From Mucilaginibacter boryungensis (lineage in GTDB: Bacteria > Bacteroidota > Bacteroidia > Sphingobacteriales > Sphingobacteriaceae): DNA of 64,000 nt. Both the position numbers and the translations under genes were made by a program. A model generated the notes under the pieces. It saw only the letters and a program-made list of their open reading frames with translations, was not told where the DNA came from and made no database searches. Below are positions 28,122 to 37,189 of this stretch, piece after piece (positions within the stretch are counted from its first letter, which is position 1; the number at the start of each line of letters is the position of its first letter). Where the stretch lies: NCBI RefSeq assembly GCF_015221995.1, contig NZ_JADFFM010000002.1, forward strand, positions 372,001 to 436,000, given 5' to 3'.

Positions 28122-29519
28122 ATGATGGGCCAACACCTGTTCACTAAAAAACGTATCGTTTTTTTGGTTATACTAACATGTAGCTACGTGCGGTTATTTG
28201 CGTTTAATAATCAACAAACAAACCTAAAATATGCGCAAATGCAGGATTCATTACCTGCAATTAAAGAGGTTCCGGTAAGACTGCCTAAAACAAAAAACTC
28301 TTTTTTAGAGAAAGCCGAAATGAGTGCCGACCCAACCGGGTTCAAAATTCGCGGTACCAAAGGCTGGTCGTGGACACCAGAGCAATACCTGGCAGAGATA
28401 CCTGTGCTGGCCAAATACAAAATGAACTTCATGATGAATTGCTATATCTCGATGTTCAGTCACCCCCTGCCTGCAGACAGCCTTTGGAAATTAACAACTA
28501 CAAAAAATGAATGGTGGCTGCCTATCCCTGATGCTAAAAAGAAAGCCTACGAAAGAGTATTTGCAAAAGCCCGGGAATACGGCATATCCTTTTGTTTTGG
28601 AGTACATGCACAATTAGCTTCTCCCCGGCCGGCAAACTTATCCAGCGATAAGGATTTTGAGGCAATATGGCAGCATTATGCCTGGGCCCAAAGCAAGGGC
28701 ATACACTGGTTTTCGGTACCGTTGGATGATGTAAACGAAAAGGACACCAGGATAAGCGGCGAAGAACATGCGCGGTTTGTAAACAGAATATTGTCTCGCC
28801 TGCGCGAAAAGGACAAGGACGCACAAATGATATTTTGCCCAACTTACTACCATGCCGATGCCAAGGTGCCTAAAGAAAAAGCTTACCTGGAAGGTGTGGC
28901 CAAAATACTTGATAAGGATGTTTACGTTTTCTGGACGGGGAAATCGGTATTACCTACAACCATTACCGTTGCCGATGCGGAAGAATTTAAAAGTATGGTT
29001 AAACACAGGGTGATACTATGGGATAATTATCCGGTAAACGACGCCTGGAAAACACTGCACCTGGAGCCATTGACCGGCCGTGACCGGTTGCTGTCTACCG
29101 TTGTTGATGGCTATATGGCAAATCCCCATTTTATGCAAAATGATATTAACCGGATCCCCCTGTTCACCATAGCCGATTATGCTTATGATCCCATCAGCTA
29201 TAACCCCGAAACTTCTATTGGCCAAGCTATTGTGCACCAAACCGATAATATTAAGCAACAGCAGGCGCTGTTGGAGTTCACCCGGCTATATTCAGGTAAT
29301 ATCGTTCGCAATGTTGCATTTAACCAGGTAGTGGAAAATGCAAAGCGTATCATGTCGGCACCTTTTTCGCGCCCGGTTGCCGATGCCTACATCGCTTATC
29401 TGAAAAAAGTACAATTGGATCTCGAAAGAGAATTCCCCGGTCAATATACATCTGCTAAAAAAACATTTTCCGAAAGCATCCGGCAGGTAGAAACTGACTA
29501 TGCCTATAAATATAAATAA
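28122..29519 (+). CDS. GH84-like beta-N-acetylglucosaminidase
   Basis: A 465-residue exported protein. The ATG at 28122 (or 28125) is preferred over the GTG at 28074, which lies in the promoter. A basic start and hydrophobic stretch (RIVFLVILTCSYVRLFAF) form a signal sequence. GH84 marks are GTKGWSWTPEQYLAEIPVLAKYKMNF, the catalytic Asp pair in WFSVPLDDVNE, VYVFWTGKSVLPTTIT and VILWDNYPVND. GH84 enzymes use substrate-assisted catalysis to remove beta-GlcNAc (hyaluronidase or O-GlcNAcase type). This version lacks the usual extra N- and C-terminal domains. It leads an operon with MurQ and a NagP/FucP-type permease, which fits an N-acetylhexosamine substrate. Confidence 0.8.
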   Translation: MMGQHLFTKKRIVFLVILTCSYVRLFAFNNQQTNLKYAQMQDSLPAIKEVPVRLPKTKNSFLEKAEMSADPTGFKIRGTKGWSWTPEQYLAEIPVLAKYKMNFMMNCYISMFSHPLPADSLWKLTTTKNEWWLPIPDAKKKAYERVFAKAREYGISFCFGVHAQLASPRPANLSSDKDFEAIWQHYAWAQSKGIHWFSVPLDDVNEKDTRISGEEHARFVNRILSRLREKDKDAQMIFCPTYYHADAKVPKEKAYLEGVAKILDKDVYVFWTGKSVLPTTITVADAEEFKSMVKHRVILWDNYPVNDAWKTLHLEPLTGRDRLLSTVVDGYMANPHFMQNDINRIPLFTIADYAYDPISYNPETSIGQAIVHQTDNIKQQQALLEFTRLYSGNIVRNVAFNQVVENAKRIMSAPFSRPVADAYIAYLKKVQLDLEREFPGQYTSAKKTFSESIRQVETDYAYKYK

Positions 29520-29563
29520 CAACATACAGCTAAATTATTGCTCATTTCAACAGCACTATTATC

Positions 29564-30385
29564 ATGACTAAAATTACAGAGCAGCCATCTAAATACCGTC
29601 ATTTAGAAAAAATGTCTATCGAAGAATTGACGGCTAACATTAACAAGGAAGATAAAACTGTAGCTTTTGCTATTGAGCAGGCCCTGCCGCAGATCAATTT
29701 ACTGATCCACAACGTTGTAACTAAACTTAGCCACGGGGGACGGATGTTTTACCTTGGGGCGGGCAGCGGCGGCCGTCTTTCTGTATTAGACATTATTGAA
29801 CTCCCCACTACATATGGCGCCCCTAAAGGTCAGGTAAATTCGATATTAGCAGGCGGAGCCGAACATTTAATAGAGGCGCTGGAAGAAAAAGAGGATGATA
29901 CCGAAGAAGCCTGGAGTAAACTAAGCGAGGCAAGCATCTCACCAAAAGATATTGTAATTGGAATTTCGGCCAGTGGCACTACACCTTTTGTTTTAGCGGG
30001 ATTAAAAAAATGCAGGGAACACCACATTGCAACTGGCTGTATTGTTAGTAACCCCGATTCGCCGATTGCTGCACTGGCGGACTTCCCTGTTGAAGTAATT
30101 ACCGGCCCGGAGTTTATATCGGGCAGCACCCGCATGAAATGTGCTACTGCACAAAAAATGATCTTCGATATGATCAGTACTACAACCATGGTTAGGTTGG
30201 GTCGGGTTGAGGACAACAAAATGGTGAACGTAGCGCTAATAAACGATAAAATTACCGACCGTGCTGTAAAAATGTTAATGGAAACAGCCAAGCTAACCGA
30301 TTACCAGCAAACCAAACAATTGTTGCTTGAAAAAGGGAGCGTAAAAAAAGCATTGGATCACTTATCTGCTACAAATACGCATTAA
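29564..30385 (+). CDS. murQ: N-acetylmuramic acid 6-phosphate etherase (MurQ-type, SIS domain)
   Basis: A 273-residue SIS-fold protein. MurQ marks are LGAGSGGRLSVLDIIELPTTYG with the active-site Glu, AEHLIEALEEKEDD with the second Glu region, GISASGTTPFV, and GPEFISGSTRMKCATAQKMI. MurQ cleaves the lactyl ether of MurNAc-6-phosphate to give GlcNAc-6-phosphate and lactate, in the cytoplasm. It is slightly shorter than the ~300-residue norm at the C-terminus. No MurNAc kinase is in the window, so MurNAc-6P must be formed elsewhere, or the enzyme acts on another phosphosugar. It is 44 bp after GH84 and 4 bp before the ceramidase-like gene. Confidence 0.88.
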   Translation: MTKITEQPSKYRHLEKMSIEELTANINKEDKTVAFAIEQALPQINLLIHNVVTKLSHGGRMFYLGAGSGGRLSVLDIIELPTTYGAPKGQVNSILAGGAEHLIEALEEKEDDTEEAWSKLSEASISPKDIVIGISASGTTPFVLAGLKKCREHHIATGCIVSNPDSPIAALADFPVEVITGPEFISGSTRMKCATAQKMIFDMISTTTMVRLGRVEDNKMVNVALINDKITDRAVKMLMETAKLTDYQQTKQLLLEKGSVKKALDHLSATNTH

Positions 30386-30389
30386 TGTC

Positions 30390-32387
30390 ATGCTCATGAT
30401 CAGGAAATTCCAAGTTGTTCTCGCGCTATTACTGTGTAGTTTGTCTGCCACTTATAGTCAGGAATATTTAACAGGTAGTTCGGTAGTAAGTATAGAACCC
30501 GATAGCAGCATATATTCTGTAGCGATTGCCGGGTATGGTGCCCCGCGCGAAGGGCGTTTCAGCATTACGTGGAAGCTGATAAGCGATATACCTGAAACGG
30601 CAGCCATTACTACACTAAACGGCAAATTATATGCCGCCGGTAAAGACGGCGAAATAATGGAAGGCGTCCTTTTACACGATCATATCTCCTGGAAAATCCT
30701 TGAAAATAAAGCCCCGGTTACATGCTTAACCGTTTTAAATGGTAAATTATATGCAGCGACGACAACAGGCGATTTATTACAGGGAACATTAAGTTTGAAC
30801 GGTATCGTTTGGCTGCATATAGGCAAAAGCAATAACATTACCGGGCTAACCGGTATCAATGGTAAATTGTATGCAGCTAACAGCAGCAATGGTTTGCTAA
30901 CGGGGGTTATTTGGAAAAATAAATTAACGTGGGTTAATACCGGGCAAGCTTATCGAATACTTGGCATGGCCAATGATGGCGAGCGGGTGTATTATATTAA
31001 TTCGGGTGATACCTTGTGGTTTAGCAAACCCGGACAACCATATAATCAGTGGCGCGAGATTGGCCGGCATAATTCGTTTACGTTTAATATTCATATTAAA
31101 CATATTTTGGTGCTTAATGGCCGGTTATATGCCGTATCAAAAGATAATAAACTTTACCTGGCACACCACAGTACCAAAGGCGATCTTACCGTACGTTCGC
31201 TGGCAGTGAAAAAGGGCAGGCAAACCGCAGTAATAACCACGCTTGACGTTACCGGTTTCAACTACACTTTTATTAAAACTATAAAAGCCGAGATATTTAA
31301 AAGAAGGGGACTGCCTGAAGCCGCATTATTAATTAATGCCAGTCATACCCACTTTGCCCCCGTCACTCAAGCCTGGAGTGCCTGGGGCGATTTTTATCAT
31401 ACCCCCGATAGCAATTATTTAAACCGCATTGTTAAAAAAGCGGTTATCCGTTCCATTGAACAGGCTTTGGATAACCTTGGCCCCGCACAAATATCTTTTG
31501 CACGCGGCACAACCAATATTGGCGAAAACCGCCGTGGCGCTAACAACCTGGCGAAACCTTATGATAAAACTTTAGATATTATTAAAATCACCCATCCCGG
31601 CAACGGCAAAAGCGAAGTGTTATTCACAACAGGCTGTCATCCGGTGTTCAATAACTCTGAAGCTAATTCAACTTTTACATTAAATGCAAATTACCCGGGC
31701 GTAGCAAAAAGGCTTATCCAGGAAAAAACCGGCTATAAGGCAATCTTTGTGCAGGGTTGTGGCGGCGATATCAATCCACGCGTATTAGACTATGAGAGCA
31801 CCGGGAAAGAATTGGCTGATGATGTATTAAACAGGTTAAATAGTGATATGAAAAAAGTATCCGGTGATATATCTTACTCGCTCGATGAGATACAGATCCC
31901 TGTTAAACCCTGGAGCCTTAAAAAAGTACAGGATTTTAAAGCTGAAAATGCGGCGGCTGTGATTGAAGAAAAAAAGAATACGCCACCCTATTCTGCCGAG
32001 GGGCAGTTTGTATTAACCCAGCTATTGGAACGCGAAAAGAATGTTCGTTGGGCAAATATTATGCTGGATAACTACAAAAAAGGCACAGTGGCTAAAACGA
32101 TGCCTTTATACGTCCAGATTATCAATATAGGGCCGTGGAAATTGGTAGGCCTTTCCAGGGAAGTTACTACAGAATATGCGGAAGCCATTCGCGCCCTATG
32201 GCCGGATCAATTGGTTTCCGTAGCCGGATATTGTAATGACGTGCCCAGTTACTTACCACGGGACTGGCATATCCACGACAGCACATACGAGGGTTACGAC
32301 TCATTTTTTTGGTATGGCCAGTCGGCCGTGCCACCGGCCAATGTGCGCGATATTGTACTTAACGGAATTAAAAAACTGCACCGCTAA
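30390..32387 (+). CDS. Ceramidase-like amidase with inserted five-repeat beta-propeller
   Basis: A 665-residue secreted protein with a signal peptide (VVLALLLCSLSATYSQ). The enzyme part resembles neutral/alkaline ceramidases: VAIAGYGAPREGRF near the start, then LLINASHTHFAPVTQAW, FTTGCHPVFNN and FVQGCGGDINPR, which carry the expected zinc His residues. Between residues 60 and 262 this domain is interrupted by five repeats of exactly 40 residues, each beginning with Trp (61, 101, 141, 181, 221), with NGKLYAA in the first three and NGRLYAV in the fifth. The repeats look like a tectonin/tachylectin-2-type propeller. The enzyme family hydrolyses N-acyl bonds; in this amino-sugar operon the substrate could be an N-acylated sugar or lipid-linked glycan. 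Confidence 0.75.
   Translation: MLMIRKFQVVLALLLCSLSATYSQEYLTGSSVVSIEPDSSIYSVAIAGYGAPREGRFSITWKLISDIPETAAITTLNGKLYAAGKDGEIMEGVLLHDHISWKILENKAPVTCLTVLNGKLYAATTTGDLLQGTLSLNGIVWLHIGKSNNITGLTGINGKLYAANSSNGLLTGVIWKNKLTWVNTGQAYRILGMANDGERVYYINSGDTLWFSKPGQPYNQWREIGRHNSFTFNIHIKHILVLNGRLYAVSKDNKLYLAHHSTKGDLTVRSLAVKKGRQTAVITTLDVTGFNYTFIKTIKAEIFKRRGLPEAALLINASHTHFAPVTQAWSAWGDFYHTPDSNYLNRIVKKAVIRSIEQALDNLGPAQISFARGTTNIGENRRGANNLAKPYDKTLDIIKITHPGNGKSEVLFTTGCHPVFNNSEANSTFTLNANYPGVAKRLIQEKTGYKAIFVQGCGGDINPRVLDYESTGKELADDVLNRLNSDMKKVSGDISYSLDEIQIPVKPWSLKKVQDFKAENAAAVIEEKKNTPPYSAEGQFVLTQLLEREKNVRWANIMLDNYKKGTVAKTMPLYVQIINIGPWKLVGLSREVTTEYAEAIRALWPDQLVSVAGYCNDVPSYLPRDWHIHDSTYEGYDSFFWYGQSAVPPANVRDIVLNGIKKLHR
30570..31172 (+). 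repeat. Five 40-residue protein repeats (propeller insert)
   Basis: Coding repeats of 120 bp each in the ceramidase-like gene. Each protein repeat starts with Trp and carries a central NGKLYAA-like strand, and the spacing is constant at 40 residues with a one-residue longer last unit. Repeat 4 is the most diverged (GERVYYINSG). Five blades would close a small propeller. Confidence 0.8.
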
Positions 32388-32398
32388 ACACATATATC

Positions 32399-33676
32399 AT
32401 GAACGATGGAAACTATAGCGCTCCTAATATAAACCGGTCGATGATCATCATCGGGGCTTTATTTTTTATATTTGGTTTCGTTACCTGGCTTAGTTCGGTA
32501 TTAATACCTTATTTAAAAATTGCCTGTCAGCTTAACAACTTCAAAGCTTATCTGGTAGTTTTTTCATTTTATATTTCTTATTTAATTATGGCCATCCCAT
32601 CGGCCTGGGTGCTTAAAATGACCGGGTTTAAAAATGGAATGGCTATTGGCCTGGTATTAATGGCCGTTGGGTCGATGGTTTTTATACCGGCTGCTATATA
32701 CCGGACATATGGCTTTTTCCTTACGGGATTATTTATACAGGGATCGGGCCTTGCTATTTTACAAACCGCCGCAAACCCTTACGTTGCTATTTTGGGCCCC
32801 CGTGAAAGCGCAGCAAAAAGGATCAGTTTTATGGGCATTTGCAATGGGGTGGCTGGGGCTATGGCCCCTATTATTTTAGGTTCTGTGATCCTGGCCGATT
32901 CGGATGGATTGCAGGGGCGTATTAACGCCATGCCCACCCTTAAAAAATTAGCCGCGCTGGATACCCTGGCACAACGCGTTATTATGCCATATATAATTAT
33001 CAGCATTGTTTTAATGATCCTTTCTGTTGTGATCTACTTTTCCGGCTTGCCCGAAGTTGAAGCTGAGGAAGATGAAGCCACTGGTTCGGCCAATGCCCAT
33101 AAAACAAGTATATTTCAGTTTCCGCATTTAATAGTCGGCGTATTTACCCTCTTTTTATACGTAGGTGTCGAGGTTATCGCCGGCGATTCTATAGTTAACT
33201 ATGGGGCATCGCAAGGCATAGCATTATCAACCGCCAAGTTTTTTACAGCCTGTACATTAAGCGGCATGTTAGTAGGCTATATTGTTGGCATTATTTGCAT
33301 CCCTAAGTATTTCACCCAGGAAAATGCCCTCAAGGTATCTGCAATATTGGGAATAATTTTCTCTGTAGCAGCCCTTTGTACAAGTGGCTATATTTCCATT
33401 ATGTTTATCGCTTTTCTAGGCTTGGCCAACTCGCTCATGTGGCCTTCCATATGGCCATTAGCTATTACCGACCTGGGGCGTTTTACTAAACTCGGATCGT
33501 CACTTTTAATTATGGCAATAGGCGGCGGCGCGGTATTGCCTTTACTATATGGCCGGCTTGCCGATAAGTTTACACCCCATTATGCCTATTGCATAGTGGT
33601 GCCTTGTTATTTTGTTATTCTTTATTATGCCGTTTACGGACATAAGTTACGCACAGGCGGTGCAATTAAAATTTAA
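32399..33676 (+). CDS. MFS sugar permease, NagP/FucP type
   Basis: A 425-residue inner-membrane protein with about 12 segments. The start IIGALFFIFGFVTWLSSVLIPYLKI is the hallmark of the FucP/GlcP/NagP group, and QTAANPYVAILGP is its second signature. These permeases move fucose, glucose, galactose or N-acetylglucosamine with protons. The gene is 11 bp after the ceramidase-like gene and behind GH84 and MurQ, so GlcNAc or MurNAc is the best guess. It is strikingly similar to the second permease at 56058-57356, which points to duplication within this region. Confidence 0.9.
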   Translation: MNDGNYSAPNINRSMIIIGALFFIFGFVTWLSSVLIPYLKIACQLNNFKAYLVVFSFYISYLIMAIPSAWVLKMTGFKNGMAIGLVLMAVGSMVFIPAAIYRTYGFFLTGLFIQGSGLAILQTAANPYVAILGPRESAAKRISFMGICNGVAGAMAPIILGSVILADSDGLQGRINAMPTLKKLAALDTLAQRVIMPYIIISIVLMILSVVIYFSGLPEVEAEEDEATGSANAHKTSIFQFPHLIVGVFTLFLYVGVEVIAGDSIVNYGASQGIALSTAKFFTACTLSGMLVGYIVGIICIPKYFTQENALKVSAILGIIFSVAALCTSGYISIMFIAFLGLANSLMWPSIWPLAITDLGRFTKLGSSLLIMAIGGGAVLPLLYGRLADKFTPHYAYCIVVPCYFVILYYAVYGHKLRTGGAIKI

Positions 33677-33715
33677 TCTTGTCAGCCTGTACAATACATA
33701 TTTATACATAGCTAT

Positions 33716-34855
33716 ATGAAAAGGAATGCTTTAATACTCTTCTTCTCCGCTGTAACTTCACTGGTGATACTTGTCACGTCTTTTAGCTGTATGGCCAGGA
33801 AAGTTAATTATACAGACAGCCTGCTCACCTATAAAAATAAAGCCGGGAAAAATGCACCTATTAAAACATTGGCTGAATGGCAGCGGAAACGGGCCCAAAT
33901 TCTGGAAGGCATGCAACAAGCTATGGGGCCGCTTCCTTCCATGAAAGGTCTTCCGCCGTTAAATATTAAATATATTGATAGTGTAAAGGAGGATAATTTC
34001 ACTTGCTATACTATCAAATTTACAGTAGCAGTTAACGAAACGCTCCCTGCGCTTTTATATGTCCCGCATCAGAAAAGCAAACTTAAAAAGCTGCCTGCCT
34101 TAGTTGTATTACACGGCACCGATGCTTTGGGCAAAAGGGTGTTAAGCGGCATCAGCCCTAAACCAAACCGTGCGTATGCAAAGGAACTGGCACAGCGCGG
34201 TTATGTAGTAATAGCGCCCGATTATCCAAGCTTTGGCGATATGGCTGACTATGACTTTGGAAAAGACCGCTACCAATCGGGAACGATGAAAGCCATTTTT
34301 GATCATATGCGCTGTGTCGATCTTTTGCAGGGCAGGGCATATGTAGACCCTGATCGTATAGGTGTTATCGGCCATTCGTTGGGTGGGCATAACGCCATGT
34401 TTTTGGGTGCGTTTGATAAACGTATAAAGGTAATAGTAGCAAGCTGCGGCTGGACATTGTTTGATAATTATGATATTGGCGAGGAAGGTTCAAAAAAATT
34501 TGGCGGTAAGCTTGGGCCCTGGGCGCAGGATCGTTACATGCCACTGTTGCGCGATAAATACAAACTTGATGCGGCCCGGATACCCTTTGATTTTGACCAG
34601 GTTATTGCGACACTTGCCCCACGCCCATTTTTTTCAAACTCGCCTTTAAACGATGCTAATTTTAATGTGGCCGGAGTAAAAAAAGGTATTAGCAACGTAT
34701 CGAAGGTTTATAATTTTTTAAATGCACCTGCTAATTTGCAGGTAAGATATCCTGAAGCCACACACGATTTTCCGCCAGCAGTTAGATTGGAAGCTTATCA
34801 TTTTATAGACAGCGTACTTAAACACACACCAACCGAGCATCCATTACTGCCGTAA
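33716..34855 (+). CDS. Secreted alpha/beta hydrolase (dienelactone-hydrolase/acetylesterase-like)
   Basis: A 379-residue exported protein, possibly a lipoprotein (hydrophobic LVILVTSFSC). The fold is shown by the strand LPALVVLHGTDALGK, the nucleophile elbow IGHSLGGHNAMFLG, APRPFFSNSPLNDANF near the acid position and the closing TH in PEATHDFPP. The nucleophile elbow differs from the GCSRxG of glucuronoyl esterases (CE15). It is the last gene of the amino-sugar operon, 39 bp after the permease. It probably removes an acyl group from the glycan, but the bond cut cannot be told. Confidence 0.8.
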   Translation: MKRNALILFFSAVTSLVILVTSFSCMARKVNYTDSLLTYKNKAGKNAPIKTLAEWQRKRAQILEGMQQAMGPLPSMKGLPPLNIKYIDSVKEDNFTCYTIKFTVAVNETLPALLYVPHQKSKLKKLPALVVLHGTDALGKRVLSGISPKPNRAYAKELAQRGYVVIAPDYPSFGDMADYDFGKDRYQSGTMKAIFDHMRCVDLLQGRAYVDPDRIGVIGHSLGGHNAMFLGAFDKRIKVIVASCGWTLFDNYDIGEEGSKKFGGKLGPWAQDRYMPLLRDKYKLDAARIPFDFDQVIATLAPRPFFSNSPLNDANFNVAGVKKGISNVSKVYNFLNAPANLQVRYPEATHDFPPAVRLEAYHFIDSVLKHTPTEHPLLP

Positions 34856-34905
34856 ACTAATAAAATCAGTATAACATATCAATTGATTAAAATCAGGCTT
34901 GTTTT

Positions 34906-35655
34906 CTAAAGCAGGACAAGATTAGTATTTTGGTATGGCTTTAATATATCGCTGTTTACAGGCAATTCGGTAATAAGATAGTCCACTTTGTCGATACCAC
35001 AAATATTTAGCCGTTGTACGGTGTCCAATTTTTCTGAGATAGTCATTACAACCACTTTTTTAGCACAACGGATAAGTGCTTTTTTTACCTGCACTACTTC
35101 CCAGTCTACATCGGTTAATCCATCCTTCACCGAAAAAGCATTAGCGCCTAAAAAGCAAATATCTGCCCGCAATTCGGCCAGGCGGTTAATTACAGCCGAA
35201 CCTATATGTAAATTTGCATTTTTAACCAGTTTTCCGCCAATAGTGACAACATCCAGGTTACTGTGCTCAGAAAGTGTGATAGCAACCTGAGGGCTTATGG
35301 TAAAAAAGGTAGCCTTAATGTGATCGGGGATCATCCGGGCAAGCTCCAGCATAGTCGTACCTCCTTCGGTGACAATAACACTGTTGTTTTTAATTAATTT
35401 TAGGGCTTTTTGTACAATTCTTTTCTTTTCCTCGGCTGCATAAACATCTGTTTGCGTGGTAAAGGTTGAAACAAATGATGGGCTTACCGCTCCGCCGTGC
35501 ACCTTTAAAATTTTACCCGAATCAACAAGTTCTTTTAAATCGCGCCTGATGGTATCATCAGAAACTTTAAGCAACAAACTTAAATCTGTAGATAATACTT
35601 TATTGTGGAGATTGATCTCCTTAATGATCATTTTCTGCCGCTCTTCTTTAAGCAT
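34906..35655 (-). CDS. DeoR-family transcriptional regulator
   Basis: A 249-residue regulator. The N-terminal helix-turn-helix has the DeoR signature (VLSTDLSLLLKVSDDTIRRDLKELVDSGKILKVHGGAV). The C-terminal DeoRC domain, an isomerase-like sugar-phosphate sensor, contains IVTEGGTTMLELAR, VVTIGGKLVKN and DICFLGANAFSVKDGLTD. DeoR proteins usually repress sugar genes and sense a phosphosugar. It is convergent with the amino-sugar operon and divergent from the lipoprotein gene at 35993, so it may act on either; GlcNAc-6-phosphate is a plausible effector given MurQ. Confidence 0.92.
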   Translation of the reverse strand: MLKEERQKMIIKEINLHNKVLSTDLSLLLKVSDDTIRRDLKELVDSGKILKVHGGAVSPSFVSTFTTQTDVYAAEEKKRIVQKALKLIKNNSVIVTEGGTTMLELARMIPDHIKATFFTISPQVAITLSEHSNLDVVTIGGKLVKNANLHIGSAVINRLAELRADICFLGANAFSVKDGLTDVDWEVVQVKKALIRCAKKVVVMTISEKLDTVQRLNICGIDKVDYLITELPVNSDILKPYQNTNLVLL

Positions 35656-35992
35656 AACTAAAATTGGGTTAATAAAAGTAGCAAAAATAAATAGCGGGGA
35701 ATCAAAAATTTGCTTTTGTGTAATGAATAGGTTATTTTTATTATAATATACTTTATACCGCCCGGTCTAAATAAATTATAAAGGCGATTAGTTATCGCTA
35801 AATCAATCTGCTTAAAACGTTAGTAGTCCTATAAATAATGCAGCAATGCATTAATCTGCATTATTTACGGGTACGTACACTATTTATTTAAAATTTTTAT
35901 TAATCACATACATTATGAAAACAAATCGTCCTTGTAGCGGCACTGAGAAGTTGCCGTTGAAAAAACATGTTGCCAGCTATTTAGCAAATAAC
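35656..35992. other. 337-bp divergent regulatory region
   Basis: Between the DeoR gene and the lipoprotein gene. It is AT-rich and holds operator-like site B. An in-frame ATG at 35915 would extend the lipoprotein by 26 polar residues, but would bury the signal peptide. No other gene is seen. Confidence 0.5.
35868..35880 (-). promoter_or_regulatory. Operator-like site B (GTGTACGTACCCG)
   Basis: Read on the minus strand, GTGTACGTACCCGTAA is identical over 16 bases to site C upstream of the PUL B SusC gene (45125), and it lies in the same orientation relative to its gene. Confidence 0.6.
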
Positions 35993-37093
35993 ATGAAAAA
36001 AATTATTGTTCTATCCATCGTCGGTACCGCCCTGGCCATTGGCTGCGCAAAAAAACAACAGGTAAATACCGACCAGCCGACACCCGGTAACAGTAAGCTG
36101 ATAGTTAACTCAGCCCAGCCTTTGCCACAAGGTAAAACCAATTTTTCTGTAACTATGGGTAATTTTGATAATGTTGGCCGTACCTGGGTACGCATTATTA
36201 ACTGGACATTCAACGCTTCAAATGGCACAGTTGCTGCCACATCATGGACTTGGTTTAGCGATGTAAAAACGGGTACCGGTGCATTTGCAGGCGGTAGCCA
36301 TACTTGTACTATGGACGGGGTTACTTCTGTTTGTGACAACTACGTCCCTGCCGGGTGGAATACTACAGGCGCCTCCATTCATCAAAGTTGGTCGGGCAGT
36401 TATACTTATAATACATCAACCCATGCCCTTAATATTGCCTGGGCAACAATTGATGGGGTTGCTACTACAGCTACCGATGCATGGGATGTTACTTTGCCAC
36501 AAACTGGACTGGCCCGCGTGAATTTAACCAGCTCAAATTATAGTTTAACCCATGGCCGCGGCTATGGTAGCAATGCGGCATGGACTGTTTACAAAAACAT
36601 TTCGCAAATTGTGGCCGCAGGTATGCCAAACTTTACAGGCTCAAACCCTAAACATGTTTATGCGCATCAGGACGCCGCTGGTACTTTAACAATCTTACCA
36701 ACACAGCCTGTTGGTGGCGGCGCATGGGAACCCGCAGCCTTTAATATTACAGGTAGTACTACCCCTTCTAACCCTACACCTGCAGTCACCTTACATCATT
36801 ATAATTCAGCGGCAGGGGGATGTACAGCCAGTTGCCAAACCTCGCGTACAGGTAATGTAACCCATTTTACAGTTAGCGGTACTAACCGCCAGGTTGGTTA
36901 TTCGGTGTTTTGCGCATGCTTACCTTCTAATGCTGAATGGCCATGCTACAGCGGGAACAGACACCCTTTTGCATTAATGCAAATTATTGACGATAGCGGC
37001 GCGTTGCAAGCTTATGTTGGTATTGAGGCACAGAATAAATCTGGCTATGCCGACTTCCAGTTTCAGTGTGTAGATTATTCCAATATTCCTTAG
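35993..37093 (+). CDS. Unknown surface or periplasmic lipoprotein
   Basis: A 366-residue protein if started at the ATG at 35993, which gives a clean lipoprotein signal (MKKIIVLSIVGTALAIGC). I do not recognise the family. The mature part is Thr/Ser/Asn/Trp-rich and beta-like (FSVTMGNFDNVGRTWVRIINWTF, SWTWFSDVKTGTGAF), with paired Cys residues, for example in SHTCTMDGVTSVC and GGCTASCQTS, that could form disulfides. The pattern suits a secreted glycan-binding or adhesion protein. It stands alone, ends at a strong terminator, and shares its upstream site B with the PUL B SusC gene, so it is likely co-regulated with that locus. Confidence 0.65.
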   Translation: MKKIIVLSIVGTALAIGCAKKQQVNTDQPTPGNSKLIVNSAQPLPQGKTNFSVTMGNFDNVGRTWVRIINWTFNASNGTVAATSWTWFSDVKTGTGAFAGGSHTCTMDGVTSVCDNYVPAGWNTTGASIHQSWSGSYTYNTSTHALNIAWATIDGVATTATDAWDVTLPQTGLARVNLTSSNYSLTHGRGYGSNAAWTVYKNISQIVAAGMPNFTGSNPKHVYAHQDAAGTLTILPTQPVGGGAWEPAAFNITGSTTPSNPTPAVTLHHYNSAAGGCTASCQTSRTGNVTHFTVSGTNRQVGYSVFCACLPSNAEWPCYSGNRHPFALMQIIDDSGALQAYVGIEAQNKSGYADFQFQCVDYSNIP

Positions 37094-37138
37094 TAATTAT
37101 TACTGAGGTATTGTTTCATCAAAGTCACATGTGTTTAG

Positions 37139-37168
37139 AAGCCATCTTGCAGAACTGCAAGGTGGCTT
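37139..37168. terminator. Bidirectional terminator between the lipoprotein and the amidohydrolase
   Basis: A 12-bp stem with one G-T pair (GCCATCTTGCAG/CTGCAAGGTGGC, 37141-37166), flanked by AA and TT, between convergent genes. Confidence 0.8.
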
Positions 37169-37189
37169 AATTAAGGTAAGGTATCACCG

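Noticed and set aside
34855-34906. Terminator between the alpha/beta hydrolase and DeoR genes
   Set aside because: Only a short ATCAATTGAT palindrome is visible, with no stable stem or T-run.
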